In this document: positions 34,319 to 44,644 of the stretch, one piece after another
Layout of the letters: the number at the start of each line of letters is the position of its first letter
How positions within the stretch are numbered: the stretch's first letter is position 1
From: Nostocales cyanobacterium LEGE 11386
Lineage (GTDB): Bacteria; Cyanobacteriota; Cyanobacteriia; Cyanobacteriales; Nostocaceae
Direction of reading: 5' to 3'
Length of the DNA stretch: 64,000 nucleotides
NCBI GenBank assembly: GCA_015207155.1
Contig: JADEXK010000012.1
Coordinates: 35,893-99,892 of the forward strand
Program-made: the position numbers and the translations under genes
Notes under the pieces: generated by a model
What the model was told of the DNA's origin: nothing
The model's input: the letters and a program-made list of their open reading frames with translations, nothing else
Database searches by the model: none

Positions 34319-37291
34319 ATGATGGATAAAAAAAGTCCGGCTCACAACTTTATTTATACAGACTGGATATTAATTGAAACCCAGTTTGACCCTGAGCAGT
34401 TGCACTCAGGAGAAACCATCTTCACTATTGGTAATGGATATCTGGGAACACGGGGTAGTTTTGACGAAGGCTACATTCGGGCATTACCAGCTACTTTTCT
34501 TCATGGTGTCTATGATGATGTTCCTGTGGTGTACACAGAACTTGTCAACTGTCCTGACTGGTTACCGTTGATAGTGATGATTGATGGCGAGCGCTTCCGC
34601 CTCGATCAAGGTGAGATATTACAGTATGATCGACAGCTTGACCTCCGCCAAGGAATTCTTAGCCGTTCCTTACGTTGGCATAGTCCTAGCGGCAAGGTCA
34701 TAGATATCCACTTTGAACGCTTCGCTAGTATGGCAGACCAGCATGTGTTAGGGCAACGCTGCCGATTAACGCCATTAAATTTCGATGGCTTGATTGAAGT
34801 TCAGGCTAGTATCAATGGCTATCCAGAAAATCAGGGTTTCAATCACTGGGAAGGACTAGACCAGGGTAAGACCGAGCAGGGAATTTGGTTACACGGCCGT
34901 ACCCGCAATTCTCGGATTGATATTGGCATGGGGGCTAAATTGACAGTATTGGGAACCGAAGCGTCGCTACAAGTCAACACTGCCCCCGGATATCCTACCT
35001 TGAGTGCGACTTTCTTGGCTACATCAGCACAAACCGTGATAGTAGAAAAGTTAGTCACAGTTTTTACTTCGCGGGAGACGGACACACCAATCCTCGCAGC
35101 CCAAGAAAAGCTGGCGTACTTGCCAGACTATACAACATTGCTCGACGCCAATGAACTAGCATGGGATGAGGTTTGGCAAAACAGTGACATCCTGATTGAG
35201 GGAGATAGCACAGCCACATTTGCTGTCCGCTACAATATTTTTCAACTGCTGATTGCTGGCCCAAAGCATGATGACAAAGTGAGCATTCCCGCTAAAACCC
35301 TTTCGGGGTTTGGCTATCGGGGTCATATCTTTTGGGACACAGAAATTTTTATCTTGCCCTTTTTTACTTTTACCCAACCAGCCCTAGCTCGTAATTTACT
35401 GAGTTACCGATATCACACATTGAATGGAGCGCGCCGCAAGGCATCTCATTACGGTTATAAAGGGGCAATGTTTGCTTGGGAAAGTGCTGTTACTGGGGAT
35501 GAAGTTACACCACGTTGGTCACTTCCTAGTGATTTCTACGGTGAAGACATCCGGATTTGGTGTCGTGATCACGAAATTCACATCAGTTCCGATATTCCTT
35601 ATGCTGTCTGGTACTACTGGCAAGCCACTGGTGATGATGAGTGGATGCGAGACTGTGGTGCAGAGATTGTCTTAGATACCGCCATTTTTTGGAGTAGTCG
35701 AGTCGAGTTCAATGCTCAACAAGACCGTTACGAAATTCGTGGAGTCATAGGAGCTGATGAATATCATGAATTCGTACATAACAACGCTTTTACTAACCGG
35801 ATAGTGCAATGGCACTTAGAAAAAACGCTCATGGTCGATGATTGGTTGCGTCACACCTACCCAGAACGAGCAGCTGAGTTAGAGGAAAAACTGCAACTCT
35901 CCTCCGGAGACGCTATGCGATCGCAATGGCAAGATATCATTGCCAAAATGTGGATTCCTTACGACCTCTCAACCGGATTAATTGAGCAGTTTGAGGGATT
36001 TTTCCAATTGGCAGATATTAACTTGGAAGACTACGAACCACGCGAGAAATCAATACAAGCCGTCCTGGGGATTGAAGAAACTAACAAGCATCAAGTACTC
36101 AAGCAGCCAGATGTATTGATGCTGCTTTATTTAATGCGGGAATCAGCTGAGTTTCCTTATAACCAAAAAACATTACAGGCAAATTGGGACTACTACGCAC
36201 CCCGCACTGATATTACCTACGGTTCATCTTTAGGCCCGGCAATTCATGCCATTTTAGCCTCAGATTTAAGCAACTTAGCGGAAGCTTACACACGGTTTAT
36301 GCAAGCAGCAATGGTGGATTTGGGGGATCTGCGAGGTAACACTGCTGATGGAATTCACGGGGCTAGTGCTGGGGGCGTTTGGCAGGCTGTAGTGTTTGGA
36401 TTTGGTGGGATTCAACTAACAGAAAATGGCCCTGTAGCCAACCCTCACCTACCTACTGGCTGGACGCGCCTCAAGTTTAAGTTACACTGGCACGGTCAAT
36501 GGCACGAATTCGATTTGCGCCCTCAACAAGTCAAGCAAGAACAAAACAACAAAGAGTTGATATCATTCTCTTCATCCTCCATCCTGAGGGAAGCTGCGAT
36601 CGCATCTACATCTCCCCACACACTCAACATTAAGGGAGTTATTTTTGATCTAGATGGTGTCTTAACAGATACAGCAGAATACCACTATTTAGCTTGGCAG
36701 AAACTAGCAGATGAGGAAGGTATACCCTTTAATCGGCAGGCTAACGAACCGTTAAGAGGAATATCTCGCCGCGCTTCGCTGATGCTCATCCTTAAGGATA
36801 GACATTATTCAGACGAAGAAATTGAGGAAATGTTGGAACGTAAGAACCGCTACTATGTAGAACTTATTCGCAACATTACACCCGATGATTTATTACCAGG
36901 AGCGATCGCTTTATTGGACGAACTGCGGCAAGCTGGAATCAAAACAGCTATTGGTTCAGCTAGCAAAAATGCCCGGATGGTTGTAGAGCGCCTGGGTATT
37001 GCTGATCAAGTCGATGCGATCGCCGATGGCTACAGTGTACAACGACCTAAGCCAGCACCAGATTTATTTCTCTACGCAGCCAACCGACTAGGAGTGCTAC
37101 CACAGCAATCTGTGGTGATTGAAGATGCCGCCGCAGGTGTTGAAGCCGCTTTAGCTGCTGGTATGTGGGTAGTAGGACTAGGCCCAACTGAACGCGTAGG
37201 AGCCGCTCATATTATTCTGCCTAGTCTCGCAGGTATTAAGTGGGCGGATCTGCAAGCTCAATTGAGCAACATTGCCAAACAAAACCTGTAA
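34319..37291 (+). CDS. GH65 disaccharide phosphorylase fused to beta-phosphoglucomutase
   Basis: 990 residues; ATG 34319 or 34322. Residues about 1-740 form a glycoside hydrolase 65 phosphorylase (maltose, trehalose or kojibiose type). GADEYHEFVHNNAFTN near 480 carries the expected catalytic Glu, and TADGIHGASAGGVWQ near 678 the phosphate-binding region. After a linker, about 770-985 is a HAD beta-phosphoglucomutase: FDLDGVLTDT near 776 (Asp nucleophile and D+2), GSASKNA, and EDAAAGVEAALAAGM near 937. Disaccharide plus phosphate gives beta-glucose 1-phosphate, which the second domain turns into glucose 6-phosphate. The disaccharide specificity cannot be read by eye. Confidence 0.9.
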   Translation: MMDKKSPAHNFIYTDWILIETQFDPEQLHSGETIFTIGNGYLGTRGSFDEGYIRALPATFLHGVYDDVPVVYTELVNCPDWLPLIVMIDGERFRLDQGEILQYDRQLDLRQGILSRSLRWHSPSGKVIDIHFERFASMADQHVLGQRCRLTPLNFDGLIEVQASINGYPENQGFNHWEGLDQGKTEQGIWLHGRTRNSRIDIGMGAKLTVLGTEASLQVNTAPGYPTLSATFLATSAQTVIVEKLVTVFTSRETDTPILAAQEKLAYLPDYTTLLDANELAWDEVWQNSDILIEGDSTATFAVRYNIFQLLIAGPKHDDKVSIPAKTLSGFGYRGHIFWDTEIFILPFFTFTQPALARNLLSYRYHTLNGARRKASHYGYKGAMFAWESAVTGDEVTPRWSLPSDFYGEDIRIWCRDHEIHISSDIPYAVWYYWQATGDDEWMRDCGAEIVLDTAIFWSSRVEFNAQQDRYEIRGVIGADEYHEFVHNNAFTNRIVQWHLEKTLMVDDWLRHTYPERAAELEEKLQLSSGDAMRSQWQDIIAKMWIPYDLSTGLIEQFEGFFQLADINLEDYEPREKSIQAVLGIEETNKHQVLKQPDVLMLLYLMRESAEFPYNQKTLQANWDYYAPRTDITYGSSLGPAIHAILASDLSNLAEAYTRFMQAAMVDLGDLRGNTADGIHGASAGGVWQAVVFGFGGIQLTENGPVANPHLPTGWTRLKFKLHWHGQWHEFDLRPQQVKQEQNNKELISFSSSSILREAAIASTSPHTLNIKGVIFDLDGVLTDTAEYHYLAWQKLADEEGIPFNRQANEPLRGISRRASLMLILKDRHYSDEEIEEMLERKNRYYVELIRNITPDDLLPGAIALLDELRQAGIKTAIGSASKNARMVVERLGIADQVDAIADGYSVQRPKPAPDLFLYAANRLGVLPQQSVVIEDAAAGVEAALAAGMWVVGLGPTERVGAAHIILPSLAGIKWADLQAQLSNIAKQNL

Positions 37292-37680
37292 TGAAGAGTG
37301 CTGAGTTGAAAGTGCTGAGTGCTGAGTTAACGTGAGTTCGACAAATATCAAAAACCCCTCTCCAAACCTCTCCCCTTGCAGGGGAGAGGCTTTGAAACCT
37401 TGATTTTTAGTTCACAACCAGGGAGATTTTTGCCCCTCTCCGTGTCGGAGAGGGGTTGGGGTGAGGTTCATCGAATTCACGTTGAGTTAAAAGACCGCCC
37501 ACACTTCGACAAGGCTCAGTGACCGCAATTCGCGTGGTATCAACCTTCTCCCGATAGTAAAATTCCGCCCACACTTCGGCAGGGTTCAGTGACCACTAGG
37601 GGCGTGGCATTTACCGAGTGCGAAAGTGCTTCCTTCCTCTTGTCCTTACTCAGCACTCAGCACTCAGCACTGAGTATGGT
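37292..37680. repeat. Repeat-rich gap containing MITE F copy 1
   Basis: GTGCTGA words at 37297-37325 precede MITE F (separate entry). After it come two GCCCACACTTCG modules (37497 and 37562), a CGAGTGCGAAAGTGCTTCC module, and CAGCACT heptamers at 37648-37672. GGCAACA/GGGAACA heptamers at 37683-37716 continue toward the next small gene. No coding capacity is seen in the 533-bp gap 37292-37824. Confidence 0.75.
37324..37488. mobile_element. MITE F copy 1, 155 bp with 5-bp target duplication
   Basis: The element is 37329-37483. Terminal inverted repeats are AACGTGAGTTCGA and, at the right, TCGAATTCACGTT (one mismatch). Inside are paired CCCCTCTCC/GGAGAGGGG segments. It is flanked by the direct repeat GAGTT (37324-37328 and 37484-37488). 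A second copy at 39913-40112 has its own duplication CAATT. There is no reading frame. Confidence 0.85.
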
Positions 37681-37824
37681 AAAAGGTAACAGGGAACGGG
37701 CAACAGGCAACAGGGAAAATTACACCATTGCCAAAAATATTTTGAGATGATTTCCTCACAAGTTCCTCAAATTATTGTCCTACCTTGAATAGTATCAAGG
37801 GTCAAATTTTTTAGGAGACGATGT

Positions 37825-38004
37825 ATGTCTATCTCTAAAAGAACCGGGCAAATATTACAATCAATTAAAAATATTCCTCAGGAATTAATTAATTATATCT
37901 CAGGTGCAGTCACCAGGATTTTCAGTCCTAGTGATGATAATTATCCAGCCACAGGAGTTCAACCTTTTGAAGGTGAGCCGGCTGATAAAGATAGTCATTG
38001 GTAG
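37825..38004 (+). CDS. Small conserved cyanobacterial protein (59 aa)
   Basis: 59 residues from ATG 37825, with AGGAGA 8-13 bp upstream. The pattern is SKRTGQILQSIKNIPQELIN, an amphipathic N-terminal half, then IFSPSDDNYPATGVQPFEGE, an acidic C-terminus. I recall short Nostoc proteins with this N-half/FSPSDDxYP/GVQPFxGxP layout, annotated as hypothetical. The strong RBS and conserved-looking ends support a real gene. The next small gene starts 71 bp downstream on the same strand. Function unknown. Confidence 0.65.
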   Translation: MSISKRTGQILQSIKNIPQELINYISGAVTRIFSPSDDNYPATGVQPFEGEPADKDSHW

Positions 38005-38075
38005 AGTTAGTATTTACCTATATTTAAGTTTTCCATATATGGAAAACCCAGTTTGTTGTTGCAAAGGTTAGTACA

Positions 38076-38459
38076 ATGGATGTTGTTAGGAAGATTAATG
38101 ATGAGTTAGCGATCGCCGGACAAAGTACACTACAACAGTTCCAATTAATTGCTGATGATGGTTATAAATCCGTACTTAATCTTCGTTCACCAGATGAACA
38201 AGATTTCCTGGCTCATGAACAGGAAAAGATTGAGTTTTTAGGATTGCAATATGTTAATTTTCCTATAAATGCTGAAGAAATTAACCATCAACTTGTTCTC
38301 CAATTATTTCCCATAATTTCTGAACTACCAAAACCTATACTGATCCATTGTGATAATGCCATTCGTGCAGCAGCAATAGTTTTCTTATACATTGCTACAA
38401 AACAAGGAATTAACTTTGAGAAGGCATTACAAAAAGCTATAAATTTAGAATTATTATAA
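38076..38459 (+). CDS. DUF442-like phosphatase/sulfurtransferase-fold protein
   Basis: 127 residues, ATG 38076 after AAAGG. The fold resembles the small DSP/PTPase-like (DUF442, BLH N-terminal) family: GYKSVLNLRSPDEQ near 29 and the active-site loop ILIHCDNAIRAAA near 88. The loop keeps Cys and Arg as HC-x4-R but has Ala where relatives usually have Gly (HCxxGxR), so catalysis may be altered. It is flanked by two small genes on the same strand (37825 and 38548), perhaps one unit. Substrate unknown. Confidence 0.7.
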   Translation: MDVVRKINDELAIAGQSTLQQFQLIADDGYKSVLNLRSPDEQDFLAHEQEKIEFLGLQYVNFPINAEEINHQLVLQLFPIISELPKPILIHCDNAIRAAAIVFLYIATKQGINFEKALQKAINLELL

Positions 38460-38547
38460 TTTGTGTAAATAGTCTAATGCTAAAAAATAGCAGATATATA
38501 AACAACCGGAAATAGGGATATTAAATACAAACAAAAGGTGCTAAATA

Positions 38548-38910
38548 ATGACTAAAACTCTTGTTAATATTACATTAATAGTAGTGAATAAAGAGCTAGA
38601 AACAGTTTTAGAAACTTACCCTGACCATCCATATCAAGAAGCTTTTGCACATCCTGACATTAGGCAAGTTTTAATTGCTTATATTTTAAACAGAATTCCC
38701 AACCATTACATCACAGTTGACCAAGAAGACCAAAAAGAAGCATTCACCAGTGTAAATAATTTGTGGCACTCTCTAGAAGAAAATTTGCAGATAGAAGCGA
38801 TAATTCACCAAGGGATTGAGAAAGTTTTATGTGAGCAAGCACAAGAAGTCAGTCGGCATATTCCAGAGGTAGTTAATCCTAGTTTGGTAGCGTCTGATTG
38901 GTTTGGCTAG
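38548..38910 (+). CDS. Conserved hypothetical protein, weakly ComFB-like
   Basis: 120 residues, ATG 38548 after AAAGG. The segment VLETYPDHPYQEAFAHPDIRQVLIAYILNRIPNHYITVD is reminiscent of cyanobacterial ComFB-like proteins, which have a helix ending in AY-LNR-P-Y. The match is partial and rests on memory. It is largely helical and acidic, with no signal peptide or membrane segment. It is the last of three small genes before a convergent hairpin at 38993-39036. Confidence 0.55.
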   Translation: MTKTLVNITLIVVNKELETVLETYPDHPYQEAFAHPDIRQVLIAYILNRIPNHYITVDQEDQKEAFTSVNNLWHSLEENLQIEAIIHQGIEKVLCEQAQEVSRHIPEVVNPSLVASDWFG

Positions 38911-38992
38911 TTAGCTGATTCTGTGCGAGACGCTACGCGAACATTGTAGAACTACCCCTTTCAAGATGTCATGTATTTTTCTTGGCGTCTTA

Positions 38993-39036
38993 GTGTCTTA
39001 GTGGTTAAAAAAATGACCTTTGAACCACTAAGGCAC
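38993..39036. terminator. Bidirectional hairpin before cobK end
   Basis: CTTAGTGGTT (38997-39006) pairs perfectly with AACCACTAAG (39023-39032), and GTG/CAC extends the stem across one mismatch. It sits between convergent genes, with an A-run on one loop side and T-rich sequence upstream. It may terminate both transcripts. Confidence 0.45.
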
Positions 39037-39123
39037 AAAGGTGCAAAGCCTAAAATTTTGTCCAATTTTAGCTAATATTTACCCACCTGGGGAAAAAGTA
39101 ATGTAGCGATCGCTCCTCTTCGC

Positions 39124-39870
39124 TTAACCATGCAACTTGTTAAGCAACCATGTTAAAGCATCATCCACATTAGTAACCTGCTCTCCTGGGGGTGCAGGGG
39201 AACGATTCACCATAACCACCTTTAGTCCCAATTCTCGCGCCGCCGCAATCTTGGCATAGGTAGCATTACCACCGCTATTTTTGCTGACGATGGTATCAAT
39301 TTCATGTTTAATCAAAATTTCCCTCTCCCTATAGAGAGCAAAAGGGCCGCGATCGCATATTACTATTCCCGGCGGCACTAAGGCATTCGGCTCAGGAGGG
39401 TCAATCATCCGCATCAGAAACCAAATTTCCTTCAGGTGAGCGAAGGTGTCTAGTTCTTGTCTACCAACAGTTAAGAAAACTCGTTCTGCTTGATTTTCTA
39501 GATAAAGTGCTGCAGCTTTGAGATGATCAACTTCGATCCAGCGATCGCCACATACTTTTTCCCAAGGTGGACGGATCAACTTTAAACGAGGTATTGCAAC
39601 TGCCGTTGCAGCATCTGCCGCATTGCCAGAAATTTGAGTAGCAAAGGGATGGGTAGCATCGATCAACAAGTCGATTTTCATCTGACGGAGATAACTAGCC
39701 AGTCCAGCTACACCACCAAAACCCCCAATGCGTAAATCACCTAAGGGAATTGACGGTTCACGGGTGCGACCAGCTAGAGACGTAATCGCCTCAATTCCTG
39801 GGATAGTCGCAACTCTGGCAGCTAGTTCTGCTGCGTCTCCGGTTCCACCCAGAATCAAAACACGAATCAT
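39124..39870 (-). CDS. cobK: Precorrin-6A reductase
   Basis: 248 residues, ATG 39870. It begins VLILGGTGDAAELAARV (Rossmann-like). DATHPFATQISGNAADA near 71 and IVSKNSGGNATYAKIAAARELG near 197 are CobK/CbiJ signatures. It reduces precorrin-6A with NADPH. The riboswitch-controlled DUF1636 gene lies 610 bp upstream on the same strand; MITE F copy 2 and other repeats separate them. Whether cobK still receives transcripts from the riboswitch is unclear. Confidence 0.92.
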   Translation of the reverse strand: MIRVLILGGTGDAAELAARVATIPGIEAITSLAGRTREPSIPLGDLRIGGFGGVAGLASYLRQMKIDLLIDATHPFATQISGNAADAATAVAIPRLKLIRPPWEKVCGDRWIEVDHLKAAALYLENQAERVFLTVGRQELDTFAHLKEIWFLMRMIDPPEPNALVPPGIVICDRGPFALYREREILIKHEIDTIVSKNSGGNATYAKIAAARELGLKVVMVNRSPAPPGEQVTNVDDALTWLLNKLHG

Positions 39871-39907
39871 AAATATCTTCTCTGGGTTCTTTTTCCTGAG
39901 ATTCCCT

Positions 39908-40117
39908 CAATTAACGTGAGTTCGACAAATATCAAAAACCCCTCTCCAAACCTCTCCCCTGCAAGGAGGAGCCAATGCGTTGCGCGGGTTCCCCGCGTTG
40001 TAGCAAGTGGCGTTAGAGGCTTTGAAACCTTGATTTTTAGTTCAAAACCAGGGATATTTTGCCCCTCTCCGACACGGAGAGGGGTTGGGGTGAGGTTCAT
40101 CGAATTCACGTTCAATT
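39908..40117. mobile_element. MITE F copy 2 with nested SDR hairpin and 5-bp target duplication
   Basis: The element is 39913-40112 (200 bp). Its termini and interior match copy 1 at 37329-37483. It is flanked by CAATT on both sides (39908-39912 and 40113-40117). About 45 bp more than copy 1 sits at roughly 39967-40014. This is an SDR hairpin: GCCAATGCGTTG, stem CGCGGG/CCCGCG, TAGCAAGTGGC. It lies 38 bp upstream of the cobK start. Confidence 0.87.
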
Positions 40118-40204
40118 AAATGTCTGTAGTCAGAAGAGTTTACAAGGCTCGGGGTTTTGACCTACTGGACTGACAAAACTTTAGGTATAGGTTGGGTTTA
40201 AGCA

Positions 40205-40262
40205 ACGCGTAAAGCCCTGACGGGCATAGCTGCGCTTATCGCATAGTACCGTAGGCATACCC
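40205..40262. repeat. Palindromic repeat GCGTAAAGCCC/GGGCATAGCTGCGCTTA
   Basis: AACGCGTAAAGCCCTGACGG, then GCATAGCTGCGCTTATCGC. Related copies are at 31489-31520 (loop TAAA), 42605-42650 (inverted) and 61538-61575 (inverted). The GCCC/GGGC stem is kept while the loop varies. Confidence 0.6.
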
Positions 40263-40480
40263 AACAGTGGTCAGGGTGTTGGGTCTCTACCAATTTTTTG
40301 GCATTATTTTATGTATGCCATTCCACTACCTGTAATACACGGATTTTTAAACTAAAGTCTGGTTTAAAACCTTGCTTCGAGGCTAATTCTTCCCCTTTTT
40401 GCTGTTAAGAGTTCGCGCCCCGTTTGCGTAGTATCCCTTAGGATACAGACTTAATTCAATTTCTGTCGTAGCTACTTTTT

Positions 40481-40894
40481 CTACAGTAATGGTGGTATCT
40501 TGGCCAAAATTCCTTTTTTCAGTGGTTCGGGTCGCTCTGACCAAGGCAGTAAACCATCAGCTTTAGCGTAGTATTGACTAGCACATGCCAGTACAGCAGA
40601 TGCACTGCTATCAACAGCTAAATCGCCAAACAAATATGTTAATTTACCTTTGCCAGTAAAGGCGACGACACAAGAATGATTACAAGCACTCATACATTCA
40701 ACTTCTTTGATGGGAAACTCATCTTGCAATTCCCACTCTTGCGCTAGGTGCTGAAGATGCTGTAGTAGTTTTTGACCTCCACTTTCACCTAGGCGTTTTC
40801 CATCTTGCCAAATGCTGGCGCAAGTTTTACAAACCAATAAAGCATGAGAAACTACATCAACGGGACTAGTCGTGGCATTATCAACAGTAGTCAT
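40481..40894 (-). CDS. DUF1636 metal/Fe-S-binding protein, B12-regulated
   Basis: 137 residues from ATG 40894; an upstream in-frame start would lie inside the riboswitch. Cysteines form LVCKTCASIW (C-x2-C) near 22 and VECMSACNHSC (C-x3-C-x3-C) near 66, a thioredoxin-like 2Fe-2S ferredoxin arrangement. The family co-occurs with cobalamin genes and is often placed behind B12 riboswitches, suggesting a part in cobalt delivery or a B12-independent replacement function; its reaction is not established. The RBS GAGG sits in the loop of a hairpin whose 3' arm holds the ATG. Confidence 0.82.
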   Translation of the reverse strand: MTTVDNATTSPVDVVSHALLVCKTCASIWQDGKRLGESGGQKLLQHLQHLAQEWELQDEFPIKEVECMSACNHSCVVAFTGKGKLTYLFGDLAVDSSASAVLACASQYYAKADGLLPWSERPEPLKKGILAKIPPLL

Positions 40895-40910
40895 CTGTAC
40901 CTCGCAGATG
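40892..40910 (-). promoter_or_regulatory. Hairpin sequestering RBS and start codon of DUF1636 gene
   Basis: On the minus strand, CATCTG, loop CGAGGTA and CAGATG form a 6-bp stem. The SD (GAGG) is in the loop and the ATG is the end of the 3' arm. It lies about 20 nt after the aptamer, where translational cobalamin riboswitches keep their regulatory hairpin. Confidence 0.65.
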
Positions 40911-40930
40911 TGGAGAGTCAAACAGTATAC

Positions 40931-41080
40931 TTCGGTGGGTGTTCTGACTGGGAAAGTCAAAAGTAAGAAAATAATTTTCGTATTTCGTCTTTTGCTTTAC
41001 CTTCACAGTTGCGGGACAGTGCTGGATTTACACCAACTTTCCCCCTGATCTCTGGCGGCTGATCCCCACCAGAACCGAAT
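40931..41080 (-). promoter_or_regulatory. Cobalamin riboswitch upstream of DUF1636 gene
   Basis: On the minus strand the order is TTCGGTTCTGGTGGGGATCA, GCCGCCAGAGATCAGGGGGA, AAGTTGGTGTAAATCCAGCA, CTGTCCCGCAACTGTGAAGG (B12 box), and 3' AGTCAGAACACCCACCGAA. P1 forms from GGTGGG and CCCACC (40934-40939). This is a close match to the cobalamin aptamer consensus, clearer than the cobG copy. It is followed by the RBS hairpin at 40892-40910. The remaining gap to hemB (41100-41428) has a repeat near 41330-41390 and a CAGCACT word at 41252, nothing more. Confidence 0.95.
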
Positions 41081-41428
41081 TTCCTCTTTATCTTACCACT
41101 AATATTTATAGTATTTTATATCCAAGTTGCTAAATAAAAACCCTAATTTTCTGAAGCCAAAATTATCCTAAATCAGGAAAAATTAGCTGCTTTCATTAAA
41201 CAGAGTAAAGTATGAAAAATCACTCATTTTTAAGCTGTTTTACCTTACTCAGCACTCTTCATGTGTTTCTTAATTAGTAATTAAGTAGCTCCACCTAATT
41301 AAACGTGAAATGTCATTACGAGCATAACGCAGTGGAGCGTATCGCTAAAGGGAAAGCTTCCGCTAACGCGAAGGTGCCGGCGGCTCTAGTAATCGCAAAT
41401 AATCTATCTTCCGTTTTCCCAAGTTGAC

Positions 41429-44644
<3,216 letters not shown>

